Origin: Deinandra increscens subsp. villosa
Lineage: Eukaryota > Streptophyta > Magnoliopsida > Asterales > Asteraceae
Assembly: GCA_039602395.1 (NCBI GenBank)
Contig: JBCNJP010000028.1
Coordinates: forward strand, 992,001 to 1,056,000
Direction: 5' to 3'
Length of the DNA stretch: 64,000 nucleotides
A program made the translations under genes and the position numbers. The notes under the pieces are model-generated. The model was not told the origin of the DNA and searched no databases. It saw nothing but the letters and a program-made list of their open reading frames with translations. Numbering within the stretch: the first letter of the stretch is position 1; each line of letters opens with the position of its first letter. Positions 21,715-33,471 of the stretch are shown piece by piece.

Positions 21715-23041
21715 TAGTACCTGGAGTATTAGGCGCCTGATGAGCCGTCATAGAAAACACCCTACCACCTGTAGTACGTTGATCATTTCCTCCATTACGC
21801 TGATTTGTATTACCTTTCAAAGTACAATCCCTAGCCTTATGACCTGTCTGACCAAAAGTGAAACATGCGCCAGTGTCTTGATAACAACGCCTACCCGGAT
21901 GATTTCTCCCACATTTAGCACAAGGCCTGATCGTAATATGATTTGGATTACCCCTTTCAGTTGTACCAGTACGCCTCCTATGATTCTGTTGTTCCTACCC
22001 ATAATTATTCCCTCGATTCTGATATGTTTGTTGACCCTGCCAATGTGCTTGACCATTATTGTTACCTCTGTTATGATAAGACCGTTGACCTTGCCATTCT
22101 CCTGACTGAGTTTCACGAGAGCGATCCCCGAAACCACAATTACCATACTGAAATTTACCCCACTGATCTGAGTTTGAACCATGTTGATCATCTCTGCTTG
22201 TCTTTCTACTACCCTTTGACTTATGAGAATTGAAGTCAGCCCGTTCTAATTCCAAGTTTCTAGCTGCATTCGCCACTTCTGCCACCGTAGTAAAGTTATC
22301 ATTAATAAGAGGTCGTCTATACTCAAAAAGTAGTCCCCACATGAAGTGCTTAGCTTGTTCTGCAGCCGTCCCTGCTCTAGGACCAGCAATGCCAACTACC
22401 CGAATAATACGTATCATGTAAGCAGTTATGGTCTCATCAGATTTCTGTCGCATGTTGGTATACTCTCGACAATATGCTTCCCTTTCAGAAACAGGGAAAT
22501 ACTACCCATAAAAGACATCTAGGAAGTCACGCCAAGCAAGAGCTTCCACAAACCCGTCTCTTTCAGCTTCCTTTAAGGCTTTCCACCACCTCTGAGCGTC
22601 ACCTTCCAGCTTATAAGTTGCTAAACGAACCTTTTGGTTATCGGTAGCCTCCAGAACATCGAATATTTTCTCTAAATGAGCAATCCAATTTTCAGCATCT
22701 ATTGATGTTGGAGCATCACGAAAGGACTCTGGTTTCTGTTTGTGAAATCTCTCGAGTAATAGATGAGCATTGTTCCCAAGCTGCTGGTTGTTGTTATTTC
22801 CTCCTGGTTGATTATTATTGCTTCCTCCTGGCTGATTATTGTTGTTTCCACCTGGTTGATTATTGTTGTTTCCTCCTGCTTGACCTTGTAAAGCGGTGGT
22901 AACTGCTTAAGGAACACTCTAAGCAACAGCAGCAGCAGAAACGGCTTGGTTAAGAGCTGCTAAGATAGCTGGATCGGTATTTCCCTTATTTGCATTGTTA
23001 TTTCCCCCAGGAGTGCGATTCCTATTCGAACGTCGTGACAT
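21715..23041 (-). pseudogene. gypsy element 2: Gag
   Basis: ATG at 23041-23039 (MSRRSNRNRTPGGNN). A low-complexity GGNNNNQPGG repeat (22780-22880) precedes the Gag core (FHKQKPESFRDAP, TYKLEGDAQRWWKALKEAE, MRQKSDETITAYMIR), then a Gln/Asn/Gly-rich tail. The zinc knuckle at about 21850 reads CFTFGQTGHKARDC: the second Cys is Phe. In-frame stops lie near 22910 and 22503. The frame continues into the protease across the solo LTR. Confidence 0.82.
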
Positions 23042-23190
23042 CTATACAAAAATTAACGAACAAAAATATACGAGGATGTCAGAGTACAAGGGAATATGAT
23101 AGAGTACAAAATAAAGGACAAAGAATCCTATCCCATGTTCTACCCAAACTCACCGGTCGAGCCTATGGCTTACTACAGAATCGAGCCTAA

Positions 23191-23202
23191 GCTATAATAC
23201 CA
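23191..23202 (-). other. primer-binding site of gypsy element 2
   Basis: On the minus strand TGGTATTATAGC, five bases after the LTR end. It is two mismatches from the tRNA-Met type TGGTATCAGAGC. Confidence 0.65.
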
Positions 23203-23207
23203 TTCTC

Positions 23208-24575
23208 TGTAACAGCCCGCCCCGATGTGGAGCAAACGGTGACGTCAAATGTAAAAGAACATCTAAAGTCCAAAACGAATACTTAAATTACCAAAGTACT
23301 AAACCAAAATAACTGAGTTCAAGGTCTAAAATAAATTCACCAATAAACACTAATGCAAAAGTTCAAAGCTTAACGAAGAAAATAAAAGTCTCTAAAACAG
23401 CATTTCAACTCCTAGTGGCTCTCGTCACATCATCCCAATCAACCCTGATTACCTGCCCCGAAAACAAGAAAGCGGTTGAGCTACATGCTCAGTGCGCGGA
23501 TGCAGATTACAATAAACAAAGATATAATATCCGAATAATAAGGAAAGTGAGACAAATATATAAGTTTTGAAATATTAAATTCTCCATCCGAATATAACCA
23601 CCTGCACCAGAGTAAGTCAAAGAAATAAAGGCAGAAGCAACGAAGGGTTGGGTTATTGATACCGAGTACCCCTAAAATCATAATATCCAATGCACACCCA
23701 CAGTGCCAATCATATCATATCACACATCATAGTGATACACTGGTCGTGACTCCAGTGCACCCAAAATCGGAAGGCGTGTATGAGCACTACACCGCTCGAC
23801 CGCAAAATAATCATCACATATCATTATATCAAATCCTAGGATGCATCCATACGCCTCCCAAATAATCAAACGGCTCTACCGCGAGCAAATAATCACATAA
23901 CAAAGTGGAGACGCCGTGGACTGATCACACCGCCACGGATAGTGTCATGCCATTGGTGCCACAACGACATGCCTATGGTACCTCCATAGGTAGTTGACTC
24001 AGTATCCCTATCTCATGTCTACATGTCTAGGGTTCTACAGCCGCACGAATGAACATATAATCCCACCTCCACCAATAGTATGTTCACCATGCATATAAAG
24101 ATCCTAAATCAAATAAAATCAACAACGGCACGCAAGCGGTTCTCAAACGGTTTCGCACATAAATCAAAACGGTATTTTCCTCAAAAGATATAATAAAGAT
24201 TTCAAGCACACAACGGTATGGTTCAAAAGAAGAAGCTAATCATACGAGTAGAGTCATAGACTACCAGATCGGACTTTCAGAAGAAATATATTTTTTAACA
24301 AATAAATGAGATAGTAACAGATCATCTATACCTTAACTTGTGTCTAAAGCTCCTATTGCATCAACTGTTCACCAACTTGTCCAATAAATCTACAAAGATT
24401 AACATCCACTCTTAATTAGGACAACCTACGACCCTATATCATGGTTCTCCTAAAAGCCCGGAACCCGCTTATAATTATTTAGTTGTTCCATGATGTTAGT
24501 AATGTTATTATTATAGTTTGTGACCTTAGTGTTACAATTTAAAAAGAAAAAAAAAGAAATCAAACAATTGTAACA
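23208..24575 (-). repeat. 5' LTR of gypsy element 2 (right edge tentative)
   Basis: The plus strand begins TGTAACAGCCCG next to the PBS. A possible far end is ...ACAATTGTAACA at 24575, which gives TGTTACA...TGTTACA on the minus strand and a length of 1368 bp. No target duplication can be tested because the other end of the element is missing. Confidence 0.45.
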
Positions 24576-24801
24576 AAATAACATAGACGTTTGTTAAGTA
24601 GTTATAAACACTTTTGAAATCATAGGTACTAGTTTTTTTGTTGCTTTTATAATTACCGATTTATTGAAACATCGTTTCACAATTCATTAGTTAGTTTTTT
24701 TTTTTTTTTAAAAAAAACCCAGCTTGTCATTTTAAATGGAAGAACGAGTTCAACATGGAGTAAAAATCTCAAAGTGAGATTGCTATGAATGATCAGGATC
24801 A

Positions 24802-25101
24802 ATGGCGTCCGACTAGGGGATTACAGGGAACAAGGGAAGATGCTACGACTTCTGGATGGATTTCAGCGAGTGTATGTTCTGTTGCAGAGAACCTAAAGAT
24901 TGTTCTCTTCTCCGTGAAGACTATCTCAAGTGTCTTCTAAAGAGTTCCAACGTCGAAATCGGATTTACAAAGAGGAGCAATGTCAGATGAGAGTTGCTGC
25001 ACAGAAGGCAAAAGGTGGAGATGGTGATGAAGTTCTTCATACTAGTCATCAGCAACATGCTCATGAGATTGTTAATTTGAATGTTGAACACATTTTCTTA
25101 T
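24802..25101 (+). pseudogene. NDUFS5: NDUFS5-like mitochondrial complex I subunit, retropseudogene?
   Basis: The translation begins MASD, stop (TAG, 24814-24816), then GITGNKGRCYDFWMDFSEC and CREPKDCSLLREDYLKC. After a one-base frameshift near 24938 it continues KEFQRRNRIYKEEQ, ending near 25101. This is the plant NDUFS5 (15-kDa, intermembrane-space) subunit of respiratory complex I, including both CX9C motifs that form disulfides through the MIA40 route. The stop stands where plant homologues have Trp. No intron interrupts the coding part and T-/A-runs surround it, so a reverse-transcribed copy is plausible; a decayed gene is the alternative. Confidence 0.85.
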
Positions 25102-25862
25102 AATCATAGACTATTTTTTTTTTTGTTTCGCTTATAAGCATACCTGCACATATATGAATTATATGATTATATATGGTTAGATTTTCCCAAAAAAAAAAAC
25201 CTAGGTTAAATACATTTTTTTCATAGATGGGATGCAAAAACAAAAATATTTAATAAAATTTCATTAGATAATCTATAATTATGTAAAAAACAATATAAAA
25301 TATTATGAAAATATCATAATTAGTTATAAGACAGTTTTGTATATTTTATAATCTATTACGCACGGGTCATTGTCAGTCAACTACTAAGTGGGTAATACGA
25401 TACATATCATTGTCAGTCAACTACTAAGTGGGTAATACGATACATAGAAAACCGTCGCAATGTGCGTTCCTTCATAAAATATCATAATCAAAAGAAAATA
25501 TGATCACCAAAAGGTATTTCGCCTAATGTGTATGAGGATAATGGTTAGAACTTGGGGATCTTGAGGTCTCAAGTTCAAACCTGTCATTTCGTAAATGTTA
25601 TAGATAACTAACAAATTCATAGCACTTTGTAAGAATTAAAAATTTCTCGCGGCAACGCGTGATCAATTAAGACTTATGAGTACACGTCTTCCATCTTAAA
25701 CTTATCCATGACGATAGAATGCAGAATAAAAAACTTGAGATTAAAAACACATATATAAACAAATTGTGGTAAAAAAAACACACGACCCGCGACGAACCTT
25801 ACTAGTATAACATCAAAACACAACTATTTTTTATTTCATCATGATAGTATGATAATCTCATT
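25102..25862. other. intergenic, AT-rich; 39-bp direct duplication and SINE-like patch
   Basis: A 39-bp unit starting TCATTGTCAGTCAACTACTA is present twice in tandem (25368 and 25407). At about 25535-25610 a TGGTTAGAAC box and, 30 bases on, AAGTTCAAACC resemble Pol III A and B boxes of a tRNA-derived SINE, but no clear ends were found. No gene is seen. Confidence 0.5.
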
Positions 25863-27533
25863 TTAACCGTTGATTTTCCTGCAAATCTTCCTAATTTGAC
25901 CACTTTTACCGGTCAACGGAGAAATATTTCCCATTTTAACCATAGACTTTGCAAACTGCTGGAAGAAAAGTTCTTGATTTGCAGCATACTCCTTCACAAA
26001 CCGCATTGTTTCTTGGTTCTGAGTAAAAAGTATTTCATCAGAGCTTAGAAGCCCCTTTTTAGCCATTAAGTTCTTGTAATAACTGTTATCGAATTTCGTT
26101 GGTGACACCGGATCCAAGAAAAACAGGTTCTGCTCACCTCCGGATCTTGGGCAGTTCTGGTGAAGCATTGCTGCGTATGATTGGTCTAGGGACAAGTCCG
26201 GTCGCCCATTGCCCGTGTTGTTGTATAGCCTTTGCCTGAAACTGGTGCACCTAGCATTTCCTATTGTGTGACTTCCTGGAGAGTTTAACACCAAGAGATC
26301 AGCATGGTACTGATTTCCACATCAGTTTTCTTGAATTATAACTTGGTTTCTCAAGATTTTCTTCAATATTATTTTTCGAATTTGAACTTATATTGTCAAG
26401 ATTTAAATAGCCTAATCTTGTAACTGTGTTCATGGTCTATTGCCTTAATGACACTAGCTTCGTGTTTCTCCTCATCCAAATGGTGCTGGTTCAAGACTCA
26501 CGAGTAGACAATAGGTAGATTTTAGCTAGGGTGTGTGTTTTCCGGTTAAAAAAAACACTATAGTTTCTGAACTTTTATCAATAAACCCTTTTCAAATCTT
26601 ACCAGAAAGTGCTACAAAATCAACAATGTCAAGACCCTTGAGCTTGAATTTGGTGAGAATGGTCTGAAAAGTGTTGTTTGGAGCTGGAATGTTTTGGTTT
26701 GAACCACTCAAACTTGCTCCTAATGAGTCCCTTCTTCCCAATGGGACTTCCCAACTTGGTCCACCAGCCTGCCCAAGTTTAAAACATGTTTATACAAATC
26801 ATTAATGTTACATGGTTGAGTTAGGAGTTTAGGATACATAATTACCAAAATGGTGGAGTCTCTAGCTGCTAGAGCCAAGATATCAGCACACGAAACGGTT
26901 TGCGGGCACGCCTTTTCCAATTCCGCTTTTATTTGATCAACGACTTCAAAACCACGAACCGAGTTGCGATTTGGGACGGACCCTTTCTCGCTAATTATGC
27001 TCCCACTATTGTCCAAAAGTATCGAAGCATCACACCCCTAAAATGATCATTTGGTTGCCAAAGGAGTACATGGTTTCTTAATTACCATTAATTGTAACAA
27101 CTCGTAGTATAATTTTCATTCCTAGGGATGATACTTTCCCACATCATTACAATCTATTCTCACACCACGGTAAACATCCGTTTGAAAATAGTTAAAGGAC
27201 CCGTTTGACTTTTTAACAAATTTAAAACGGCCGTTTGGCTCTTTTAAAGGTTGACTTTTGAGTGTAGCCAAGATATATATTGTGCCAACTAAAAAAGTAG
27301 GCGTTATTGAGTTGGAGTAAAGAACAGACCTTGACGAAACAATCGTGAAAATGGAGCCTAAGCAAAGAAGCAGCCATGCGGGCCTCTTTTGCAACCGCTT
27401 TTGCGACAATAGACCGGACGATATCTTTCGCATGTGGACATGACCCGTCATAGAATTGAGGGTAAAGGTAAGACCCATTGGCTAGAGCCAGAGTAGAGAG
27501 TATAAGAACCACGACCATCGTCGACTGAGACAT
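25863..27533 (-). CDS. PRX72-like: class III secretory peroxidase, PRX72-like, 4 exons, intact
   Basis: Exons on the minus strand: 27533-27330, 27037-26846, 26768-26603 and 26275-25863, coding 324 residues. All three introns are GT-AG at the positions typical of plant class III peroxidases. A hydrophobic signal peptide of about 20 residues is followed by YLYPQFYDGSC. Distal haem residues are in LRLHFHDCF (Arg59, His63); the proximal His190 is in SHTIGNARC. All eight structural Cys are visible, and the protein ends in KSGQIRKICRKING. It should oxidise phenolics with H2O2 in the cell wall or apoplast. The sequence most resembles the PRX72/ZPO-C group linked to lignification (from memory, not searched). 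No stop or frameshift was found. It stands alone among transposons. Confidence 0.93.
26400..26553. repeat. possible SINE in peroxidase intron 3
   Basis: TGGTTCAAGACTC (B-box-like) at about 26480, then TAGATTTTAGCTAGGGTGTG and an A-run at 26546-26553. ACACTA occurs before it (about 26450) and after the A-run, as a short target duplication would. The A box is poor. Confidence 0.3.
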
Positions 27534-27607
27534 TATGTTGTGATGCTTCGGATGGTTAATGCAAAGCTTAGCTTGTGTTTGTGATAGAAGTGGAAAACCG
27601 GGTTAAA

Positions 27608-27616
27608 TTATTTATA
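27608..27616 (-). promoter_or_regulatory. TATA box of the peroxidase gene
   Basis: TATAAATAA on the minus strand, 75 bases before the ATG at 27533. A start site about 30 bases downstream would give a 5' leader of about 45 nt. Unlike the flanking transposons, the core promoter looks undisturbed. Confidence 0.6.
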
Positions 27617-27936
27617 GACAACATTTTGACCTATTGGTTTATTAATATAATAATAATTGATTTGGATGGAGTTAGTTAACTTGGTGCATGCATGGACTAA
27701 TAAAATAGCTAAAAAATAATACAAGTTGAAAATAATGGATGCAATCATTGATGATGGATATGAGTTGTTCAACTAAGATTTTAATCCGAATTTTGCTAAA
27801 GAGAGTGATAGAAATGGAGTGGATCAAGCTACCTACTATGTGACAAAATGTCCGTTGACACCAAAGCCAACATTTTGCAAATACGCTATGTTTGATTTCC
27901 TTGGAATTGATGCTAGATTAATTTGTTCTAAGGATA

Positions 27937-29740
27937 GGTGGAGTGCTTGCCAAATGGCTCGGCATGGAGGACGGCACAATGATGCCGAATCGGCATCCAT
28001 ACCGCCATCATCGGCATCATATGCTTTGGCATATTTTTAATTGATTTTCGGCGTGATGATGCCAACCCATACCGAGTAGAAGAGACCGTTCAACGGTCAT
28101 ATTTTAGACCGCTGGTAAAAATTTTTTATTTTTTTATAACAATTCCAAATACTATATATAAACTCTTTCATATCTCATAAAAAATATACCTCTTCTTCAT
28201 TCTCTCATAAAAACCTCTACTTTCTTTCTCTAAAAAAACCATGAATCGCCCTCGCCCACGGTATAGAATCTCACCCGAGCTTATGACTTCATCTAGTAGT
28301 TCGAGCGATTCAGACAATGACGCGATGGGTTTCATGAATCTATGTTATCGTGATGTTTTAGACCAAGAATCTCGAGAGAAGAGTACAAGGACGAGTATTT
28401 ATCGAGATCGTAGGGCAAGCCATGATCGTTTGATTGAGCTATATTTCGTCAACGAGCCACGTTTCCACGAAGGTATTTTTAGAGATAGATTTCGAATGTC
28501 TAAGAATTTGTTTAATGGAATCGTGCATGATATTGAAAGTAACATTGAGTGGTTTACGTTTCGTATCGACGGGAGGGGGTGTCCAAGTTTCACGGCTTTC
28601 CAGGGTAGCTATTAGTCAATTGGCAACCGGTAACGTGCCTGACGAATACGATGAATTTTTAGAACTTCACGCGAATGCTTACACTACTTTTGTGATGCTA
28701 TAATTAGGCTTTATAAAGATGATTTTTTATGTTCACCGACTAGCCATGACCTTGCTCTTTTATATGAGGCCCATTTAAAAAGACATGCCCCCCCCTGGCA
28801 TGATTGGTAGCATCGATTGTATGCATTGAAAATGGAGAAGTTGTCCAATAAAATATAGAGGACAGTATCATCGCGGTGATCATCCAAAACCAACGGTAAT
28901 ACTCGAGGCAGTTGCGTCGCAAGAAATGTGGTTTTGGCATGCTTTCTTTGGTGTCGTAGGTTCGAACAATGACATAAATGTGCTAAATCAGTCAACATTG
29001 TTCACGGACGAGCTGAAAGGTATTGCTCCGAAAGCTCCTTTTACGATTAATGGTCGGGAATACAAACGGGGCTACTACCTTGCCGATGGTATATATCCCA
29101 CTTGGGCTACTTTTGTAAAAGCGTATACACATCCATACACAATCAAGGAGAAGAAAATGAAGAAGGTGCAAGAGGGTGCAAGAAAAGACGTCGAAAAAGC
29201 GTTTCGTAGGTTGAAATCTAAGTGGGCGATACTAGATCGAAAAGCACGGCCAACAGACACAGATTTGATGGAGAATATCATGTACGCTTGTATGATACTT
29301 CACAACATGACACTGAAAGACGAGGGCACTGCTATATCACTGGTACACATTCGTGATCCTCCAGTCCAGCCAAAATCGACACTGAGGATGTTTATATGGA
29401 TATACGGGATAACGAGACACACTTCAGCTACGATTCGACATCACTGAGCATATCGCCGCAAACTTGGAAATTGAGCTAACAGAATAAGAGCTGAACGCAA
29501 ATCCTCCACCCTAGATTTGTATTTTTTTTTTAAAATTGAAAAAAAACGGTGGTTGTTTTTTTTAGGAATTTGATAATTTTTGTTATTTTTAGGACTTTGT
29601 AAGGTTTTTTTTAGTCTAATGAATTGTTATGTTTTTATTTTATATTAAATGTTTTAGTTTACTTTTATTTTTTTTAGTTTAAAAAAAAAAAACATAAAAT
29701 CCATGCCTAAATAATGCCTTAGACAAGCATACCCCCTACC
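27937..29740 (+). mobile_element. PIF/Harbinger-type DNA element
   Basis: The left end GGTGGAGTGCTTGCC and the right end (29701-29740), read in reverse as GGTAGGGGGTATGCTTGTCT, form an imperfect terminal inverted repeat that continues with AAxGGC and GGCATGG. A second copy of the right end lies at about 29803-29841. A TATATATAAAC promoter-like box is at about 28152. Next to the left end is a perfect inverted repeat, GATGCCGA-A-TCGGCATC. I could not assign the 3-bp target duplication. Confidence 0.55.
28241..29450 (+). pseudogene. Harbinger transposase (plant transposon protein, DDE_4 type), broken
   Basis: ATG at 28241 (MNRPRPRYRISPELM), then a Ser/Asp-rich N-terminus. The DDE core follows: GSIDCMH with the first catalytic Asp; GQYHRGDHPKPTVILEAVAS; WFWHAFFGVVGSNNDINVLN with the second Asp; YYLADGIYPTWATFVK; and VEKAFRRLKSKWAIL with the last region. 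In the family the protein cuts and pastes the element, usually with a Myb-like partner, which is not seen here. Breaks: a frameshift near 28600, an indel in the C-run near 28790, and TGA at 28827-28829 where the family has Trp after SIDCMH. Confidence 0.88.
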
Positions 29741-29994
29741 AAATTATCAAATCTACATCAATCTTCTCTCTCATGTTGCCATCATCTCATTGGTCAGAAT
29801 TTCATGCCTAAAGCATGCCTTAGGCAAGTATATACCCACCCTAATTACAATCTCTCGTATCTAAGACAAAACTAGACCAAATGTGTAATATTTGTGATGT
29901 TAGCTCATGTTTATTATCTATTACGATCGATTTTTATTATTTTTGTGACGATGAACACATAGAGGCTTATCTCTATGTTTTTTTTTTTTTTTTT

Positions 29995-30994
29995 AGAATT
30001 TCATATATACCCTTATAAACTTAAAAAATATCATATATGTCCAACTAAAACTAAAATATCATATATACCCCATTTAAATGAATTTTTAGTTTATGACCAT
30101 TTTACCCCTATCAAATTTATGAATTTTTACATGTTTTTTTTATCAAAATCTGGCTTCTCTTGTTCTATAGCAAATTGAGCAAAAGAACTTTCGCGATGAA
30201 TATCTAACAGATTAAAAGTTTGTCTAACCAATGAAGCTGAACATATATGATGATCTACAAGATCTTTATCGCATATGTGTTCGCTTCTGAAACCACTAAA
30301 CAACCTTTTGGATAACGATGAAGGAAGTTTAGAACTAACCGAATACCCATAAACGGAGCATGAGTGTTTGCGTAATTATTGGTTGTGATTTTAGTTATAC
30401 ATACTAAATAAAACCATGATGGAAATCATGGTGAATAAGTTGTAACTTCACCCCCGCAAAGAATTTCCTATATATAATTTACATTCTAAGTTAATTATCT
30501 GCACCATTTTCCTAACACATGAGTCATGACTATTAACAAACAGTTTCTTGCTATTTAGTATGCACATTTACCTTCAAAAGAAAGTTTAATGTTGCTAAGA
30601 ATGAAACCGTAAGTCTTAATGTCGACAATGTGTGGTTTTTATTTGTTCTTGGTTAAAATAGAAAACAAATAAACGTTATAGTGAGGATTAAATGTTCAAT
30701 AAGTTTTGTGAAAAATTTTAGAATTCTTTTTAATAAAATGGGTGAAACTCATATTTCTAGTAAAAAATTGTTTATAAGTAAATACGAAACTTTGAGGTTG
30801 AATATAGGTAGGTTACTTATATACCTTTTTAGTTTTAAAAGAAATTAGGGTAGAATTATCATTTTTTAAGTTGTTTTTAATTAAATGGGTAAATATGATA
30901 TTATAGTTTCTTTTTAAGGGCATATGTGATATTTTAAATTTTAGTCGGGTATATATGATATTTTCTAAGTTTGTAAGGGTATATATGAAATTCT
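29995..30994. mobile_element. 1000-bp element with long terminal inverted repeats
   Basis: Left AGAATTTCATATATACCC (29995) and the right end read in reverse (30994 down) agree for at least 80 bp with few differences. Both contain AATATCATATAT blocks spaced about 35 bp apart. Long, AT-rich TIRs of this kind suggest a MULE-like non-autonomous element. A 9-bp target duplication is not evident because the left flank is a T-run. The inside carries an 82-codon open frame (minus strand, 30127-30375). Confidence 0.7.
30127..30375 (-). pseudogene. possible captured gene fragment inside the TIR element
   Basis: An open minus-strand frame of 82 codons without a usable start, ending at TAA 30129-30127. 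It has ordinary amino-acid composition, unlike the AT-rich DNA around it, e.g. SSKLPSSLSKRLFSGF and HRESSFAQFAIEQEKPDFD. The Ser/Arg-rich start could be an organelle-targeting peptide. I do not recognise the protein. It may be an exon picked up by the element, as Pack-MULEs do. Confidence 0.35.
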
Positions 30995-31019
30995 TCATTT
31001 TTTCTTCATTATTCCATCC

Positions 31020-31206
31020 GTAGGTCAAATATGGTGGTTGGTATTTGTACATTCTCTGATCAAGGTTCGAACCCCTCTGATACCTATACGGGCCGTATAA
31101 GTTCTATACGACTCCTATAAATCAGTGTCGTCAGAACACTGGGTGCCACTAAACTATATAAATCGTATTATCTAGGTCGTGTAGGTGAAAAATTAGCCTT
31201 TTTTTT
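31020..31206 (+). repeat. tRNA-derived SINE-like sequence
   Basis: An A-box-like TGGTGGTTGG (31032-31041) and a canonical B box GGTTCGAACCCC (31064-31075) are spaced as in a tRNA. A non-tRNA body follows and ends at a T-run (31199-31206). There is no cloverleaf, so it is not a functional tRNA gene. Target duplications were not found. Confidence 0.4.
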
Positions 31207-32315
31207 CAATATACTTTTCGCGTCGGCCTTGGGTGTACAAATAAGAAAGCCATTCACTCCCCTCAATTTTCACACACTCTCTCTTCCATATCACCACCAC
31301 ATCATTTTCCTCAAATTTCCCTAACTCACCAGAAGCAAAATGCTGCACAAGCCTAAATCTCATAGATATTTTAATAATAATAAAAATATTAAATAAAACA
31401 TAACAGAACATTGTCAAACAAAACAATAACATGAAACTTCCAAAACCTAGCATCGTCTCTTCCAATCGCAAATCGATAAAAGATTGAATTCTGAGTTGGT
31501 TTCATTTCGGTATTATGTTACTACATCTATCACACATCATCGTCAATGTCCCAAGTAATCAATAGGTTGTTGTAATTTTTATCAAACTTTGATAATTTCT
31601 TTCTCATATTGCATCATTGAGACAATATTTGGTCAATTGTATGATGTTGTTCACGCCTCATCATGCTATGAACTTTTAAAATAATGAGGTTCTAAAATCT
31701 CTTGGCGATTACCCATCAACAACCTCCTTGGATGCGTCGATCCAGACTCGTACCAACAAAACTCATCCGGTCGTACTCAATGTTGGATGTTGGATTGAAA
31801 GGGTTTCAGTTCATTTCTATAGTTTGTTTGTAGACAAGATTTGGTGTAAAATGGATTTAAATTAATTAATTGTGATATAATGTATACAGTAAATTTTTTA
31901 GCATATTAGAAATGGTTGTAGGGTGGGTGGGGTGGGGGGGGGGGGGGAGGTATTTAATTTTCGCTCGTTGGAACTACCTGTTTTGATGGCTCACCATTGC
32001 TTTCCCTGAAGCCACCTCAGTACCTCGTTGCCAAGTCATGTTTTCTCAGGTTGGGGGAGTCATCACTTCCCTCATTTAAAACTCTCTCATCGACATCAGT
32101 TGTGACATTTGCATATTTCCCATATTTGTAACCCACCCCGATTCCCTAATCAATGCAATTTCGACTTCTTTTTCAAGCATTTAATCTAAGGAATTTGTGT
32201 TTCGATCCTTGTTTCATCATATACATACATACATATACTATTATCCATGCTAAAGTCATATCCGGGTCAACCCAACCCATGACCAACGATGATATTATTT
32301 AAACAACTCAAACTA
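31207..32315. other. intergenic; no gene recognised
   Basis: AT-rich. A G-run (about 31921-31949, interrupted by T and A) and a short ATAC microsatellite near 32222 are the only clear features. The minus-strand ORF at 31193-31471 has a hydrophobic patch but no recognised homology and is probably chance. Confidence 0.4.
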
Positions 32316-32329
32316 TTAAAAAAATGGGA

Positions 32330-33471
32330 CATTTTCTCTCATACGCATCAACTAACCTTTCTCTCTTACGCAGAAAACCCTAATGCTCCCATCGCCTTGA
32401 ATGACGATCAACGTCACCCCCCTCCCATCACCGGTCACCAGCCGGAATCGTCCAATCCTAACAAACCTTCGTTCCACGATGTGGATCAATGGTTCTTCCC
32501 CAAGAAATGTACCCGGTCTCATTCTCGTCCTAATCTTCACGTTATGGATCATAAAAAGGGTCCTATAAATTCCGGGTTCAAGGATCTTCAAAAGGTGTCC
32601 ACTTCAGTGTTTGTTATGAATTTTCCTTCGAATATTACTCCCCGGGAACTATGGGAGCATTGTGATCAGTGGGGGAGAGTCTCAGATGTGTATATCTCTC
32701 AACGTCTATCAAGATCCGGACGAAAATTAGGCTTCATTCAATTCATCGTTGTTAAGGATATCAAGAAATTGATCGTAGATTTGCGTACAATATAGATAGG
32801 CCCATATCATCTATTCGCTGACCATGTTCGTGAAGTGTCAAAATCTCCGGCTACAGCGTCAAAGGGTAACAAGACCAAGATTACAGCGACACCGGTCAAG
32901 GAAGTAGACTCCAAGACTACTTCTATTGTAGCTAAAACCTTCACATATTTATTAAAGCCCATAATGACGCAGAAAGAAAAGTCCGTTGAACTGGGTCCAA
33001 AGAAAAGAATTTTGGTTGCTACTGATGATTGCATTAATGCCACATATTCCAATTTCATTATGGGTAAGGTTTTTGATCCGCTTTCGATTCCGAATTTGCC
33101 CGCATTGTTTGTGAAAGATGGTTTCCAGTATGTACGATTTCGATATATAGGGGGCCGTTGAGTGGACATGTTTTTCTCCAACCCAAAATTTGTTATCAAA
33201 TTTTATAAGTGTTCGGGACTTATTAAATGCTTTTCTGCTATTCAACAGTTATCCAATTCGTTTATTCCGGAAGAGAGCTGCGTGTGGATTGAGTTTTTTG
33301 GTCTCCCGGTGGTGGCTTCTACAACGATGGTTCTTAAAAAGATTTGTGAAATTTGGGGCTAGTTGTTATTTTTTTGGTAACGACAGGGACGGACCACTTG
33401 CCAATGGAAAGGTATGAATTATCACCAAATCCATCTTACCAATCGGTGAGGTGATCGAAGTTGAAATTGGG
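32330..33471 (+). pseudogene. LINE ORF1, first part (RRM-containing)
   Basis: The N-terminal part has Pro/Asn-rich text, then an RRM-like fold: TSVFVMNFPSNITPRELWEH followed by WGRVSDVYISQRL and LGFIQFI. The later part has WIEFFGLP and DRDGPLANGK blocks typical of plant LINE ORF1 (DUF4283-like). ORF1 proteins bind LINE RNA. Stops at 32793-32795 (TAG), 33159-33161 (TGA) and 33360-33362 (TAG) break the frame; the first two stand where related proteins have Trp. Element B interrupts the frame at 33471. Confidence 0.8.

Noticed and set aside
21740..22233. Plus-strand ORFs over gypsy 2 Gag
   Set aside because: Opposite strand of the recognised zinc-knuckle and Gln/Asn-rich Gag region.
31020..31206. 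Functional tRNA gene
   Set aside because: A- and B-like boxes are present but no cloverleaf arms or anticodon stem can be drawn.
31921..31949. G-quadruplex regulatory site (also the G16 run at 55240)
   Set aside because: G-runs could fold, but homopolymers are error-prone in assemblies and no gene lies nearby.
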